A DNA stretch of 64,000 nt from Cellulosimicrobium cellulans. Lineage in GTDB: Bacteria > Actinomycetota > Actinomycetes > Actinomycetales > Cellulomonadaceae. Below the pieces are notes generated by a model that was not told the origin of the DNA, did not search any database, and saw nothing but the letters and a program-made list of their open reading frames with translations. The position numbers and the translations under genes are program-made. The stretch lies in the NCBI RefSeq assembly GCF_007679345.1, contig NZ_VEGH01000003.1:310001-374000 (forward strand), given 5' to 3'. Positions within the stretch are counted from its first letter, which is position 1; every line of letters begins with the position of its first letter. Below are positions 62,821 to 64,000 of the stretch, one piece after another.

Positions 62821-64000
62821 GTGACCTCGTCCTCCGCCGACCGACCGGACCGACCCGACCGACCGGACCGCCCCGGCCGCGACGAGCGCGCCGGCGGGGC
62901 CGGTCCGGCCCGGCACGGCGCCCGCCGCGGCCGCGGCCCGACCGCGTCACCGCGCGGCCGGGCCGCCCACGCGGCGGGGCCGGGGACGCCGGGGCAGCGC
63001 GGCGGCCGCGAGGTGGACGCCGTGGTCGTCGGCGCCGGCCCGAACGGCCTGGCCGCCGCCGTCACCCTGGCGCGCGCGGGGCTCGAGGTCGTCGTGCTGG
63101 AGGCGCAGGACACCGTGGGCGGCGGCTCGCGCACGCTGGACCTCGGCCTGGCCCCCGGGGTCGTGCACGACATCTGCTCCGCGGTGCACCCGATGGCGTG
63201 GGCGTCCCCCTTCTTCCGGTCGCTGGGGCTGCACGAGCGCCTCGACCTGCTGACGCCCGCCGCGTCGTTCGCGCAGCCGCTGGACGGGGGCCGGGCGGCG
63301 ATCGCCTACCGGGACCTGGACCGCACCGCCGACGGGCTGGGGGCGGACGGTGCCGCCTGGCGGGAGACGTTCGGCCCGCTCGCCGCGCAGTGGGAGGACG
63401 TCGTCGCGCTGGCGCTCGGCGACCACCGGAGCGTCCCGGCGGGGGCGACGCCCCGGTCGGCGGTGACGGCGGCCCGGTTCGCGCTCGCGGTGCTGCGCAA
63501 CGGGCAGTCCGTCGTGCCGTCGGCGCTGCGCACCGAGGAGGGCGCCGCGCTGCTCACCGGCGTCGCCGGGCACGCCATCACCCCGCTGCCGTCGCTGGCC
63601 GCGGCGGGCACGGCGGTGCTGCTCACCACGCTCGCCCACGCCGGGCACGGCTGGCCGGTGGTGCGCGGCGGGTCGCAGGCGATCGTGGAGGCGCTGCTCG
63701 CGGACCTGGTGCGGCTCGGCGGCCGCGTCGTGACCGGGCACCCGGTCGCGCGGCGCGCCGACCTGCCGCCCGCCCGGGCCTACCTGTTCGACACCGGCCC
63801 GCGGCTCGTCGCGCAGGTGTTCGGCGACGCGATGCCGCCGCACCTGGTGCGCGCGTACGCCGGCTTCCGGTACGGGAACGCGGCCGCCAAGGTCGACCTC
63901 GTCGTCGACGGGCCGATCCCGTGGGCGCACCCCGACGTCCACCGGGCGGGCACGGTGCACCTCGGCGGGAGCCGCGACCAGGTCGTCGCGGCCGAGCGCG
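62821..64000 (+). CDS. Phytoene-desaturase-like FAD oxidoreductase (partial, runs off right edge)
   Basis: At least 393 residues are present and the frame is open at the edge. After a disordered basic start with DRPDRPDRP repeats (residues 7-19), the FAD motif is VDAVVVGAGPNGLAAAVTLARAGLEVVVLEAQDTVGGGSRT (GxGxxG...E). DICSAVHPMAWASPFF and GGSQAIVEALLADLVRLGGRVVTGHPV are typical of the phytoene dehydrogenase/NAD(P)- or FAD-dependent desaturase family. Related actinobacterial proteins act on carotenoids or other lipids; none of the carotenoid genes is visible here. GTG is chosen by the TACGGT spacing. Confidence 0.85.
   Translation, partial: MTSSSADRPDRPDRPDRPGRDERAGGAGPARHGARRGRGPTASPRGRAAHAAGPGTPGQRGGREVDAVVVGAGPNGLAAAVTLARAGLEVVVLEAQDTVGGGSRTLDLGLAPGVVHDICSAVHPMAWASPFFRSLGLHERLDLLTPAASFAQPLDGGRAAIAYRDLDRTADGLGADGAAWRETFGPLAAQWEDVVALALGDHRSVPAGATPRSAVTAARFALAVLRNGQSVVPSALRTEEGAALLTGVAGHAITPLPSLAAAGTAVLLTTLAHAGHGWPVVRGGSQAIVEALLADLVRLGGRVVTGHPVARRADLPPARAYLFDTGPRLVAQVFGDAMPPHLVRAYAGFRYGNAAAKVDLVVDGPIPWAHPDVHRAGTVHLGGSRDQVVAAER

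Overview
The window is a very GC-rich, densely packed chromosomal segment with genes on both strands. Mycothiol ligase MshC, an imuA'-imuB-dnaE2 mutasome behind an actinobacterial LexA box, a DUF5703 protein and many apparently leaderless genes point to an actinobacterium. It is probably a Cellulomonas-like member of the Micrococcales; the genus is inference. I support about 55 protein genes, one tRNA, one cysteine-containing leader peptide and one decayed biosynthetic gene.

Layout. Positions 1-7.4 kb are housekeeping: a lipoprotein, MshC, a CorA-type transporter, undecaprenyl-diphosphatase UppP, an aldo/keto reductase, a DUF5703 protein and an M20 peptidase. From 7.4 to 13.5 kb lie an M3 oligopeptidase, a GNAT enzyme, alanine dehydrogenase and a divergent pair of small-molecule kinases. 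From 13.8 to 20.6 kb lie a PASTA-like lipoprotein, a P450 with a CDF metal exporter, a membrane-anchored metallophosphoesterase, a leader peptide with hairpins ahead of a receiver-less winged-helix protein, and a YihY/BrkB protein. From 20.7 to 30.3 kb lie an animal-type haem peroxidase, a VanY-like peptidase with a long leader, a coiled-coil protein, a universal stress protein, a RecQ-type helicase and an SDR.

From 30.6 to 41.4 kb is the most accessory-looking stretch. A caspase-like protease overlaps an alpha/beta hydrolase by ATGA, and an MFS exporter follows. Convergent to these is a Wadjet/MksBEF-type SMC operon (jetA-jetB-jetC) with no nuclease gene (jetD/mksG) in the window; a small P-loop protein sits in its place. 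From 41.5 to 53.7 kb lie a methyltransferase, a BioF2-like acyltransferase, a VOC protein, tRNA-Leu(GAG) with a strong terminator, an AI-2E family permease, a DapA-like aldolase and the SOS mutasome operon. From 54.4 to 57 kb is an atypical island with an MFS exporter and the frameshifted remains of a carrier-thioesterase gene. From 59.5 to 62.7 kb four genes joined by 4-base overlaps encode a haem-oxygenase-like iron redox enzyme, a glycosyltransferase, a CDGSH protein and an MBL hydrolase. A phytoene-desaturase-like flavoprotein follows and runs off the right edge.

The best candidates for undescribed biology are the caspase-hydrolase pair (30.6-33.6 kb), the nuclease-less Jet operon (35.1-41.4 kb) and the iron-enzyme/CDGSH operon (59.5-62.7 kb). 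All functional statements come from reading motifs; no database search was run.
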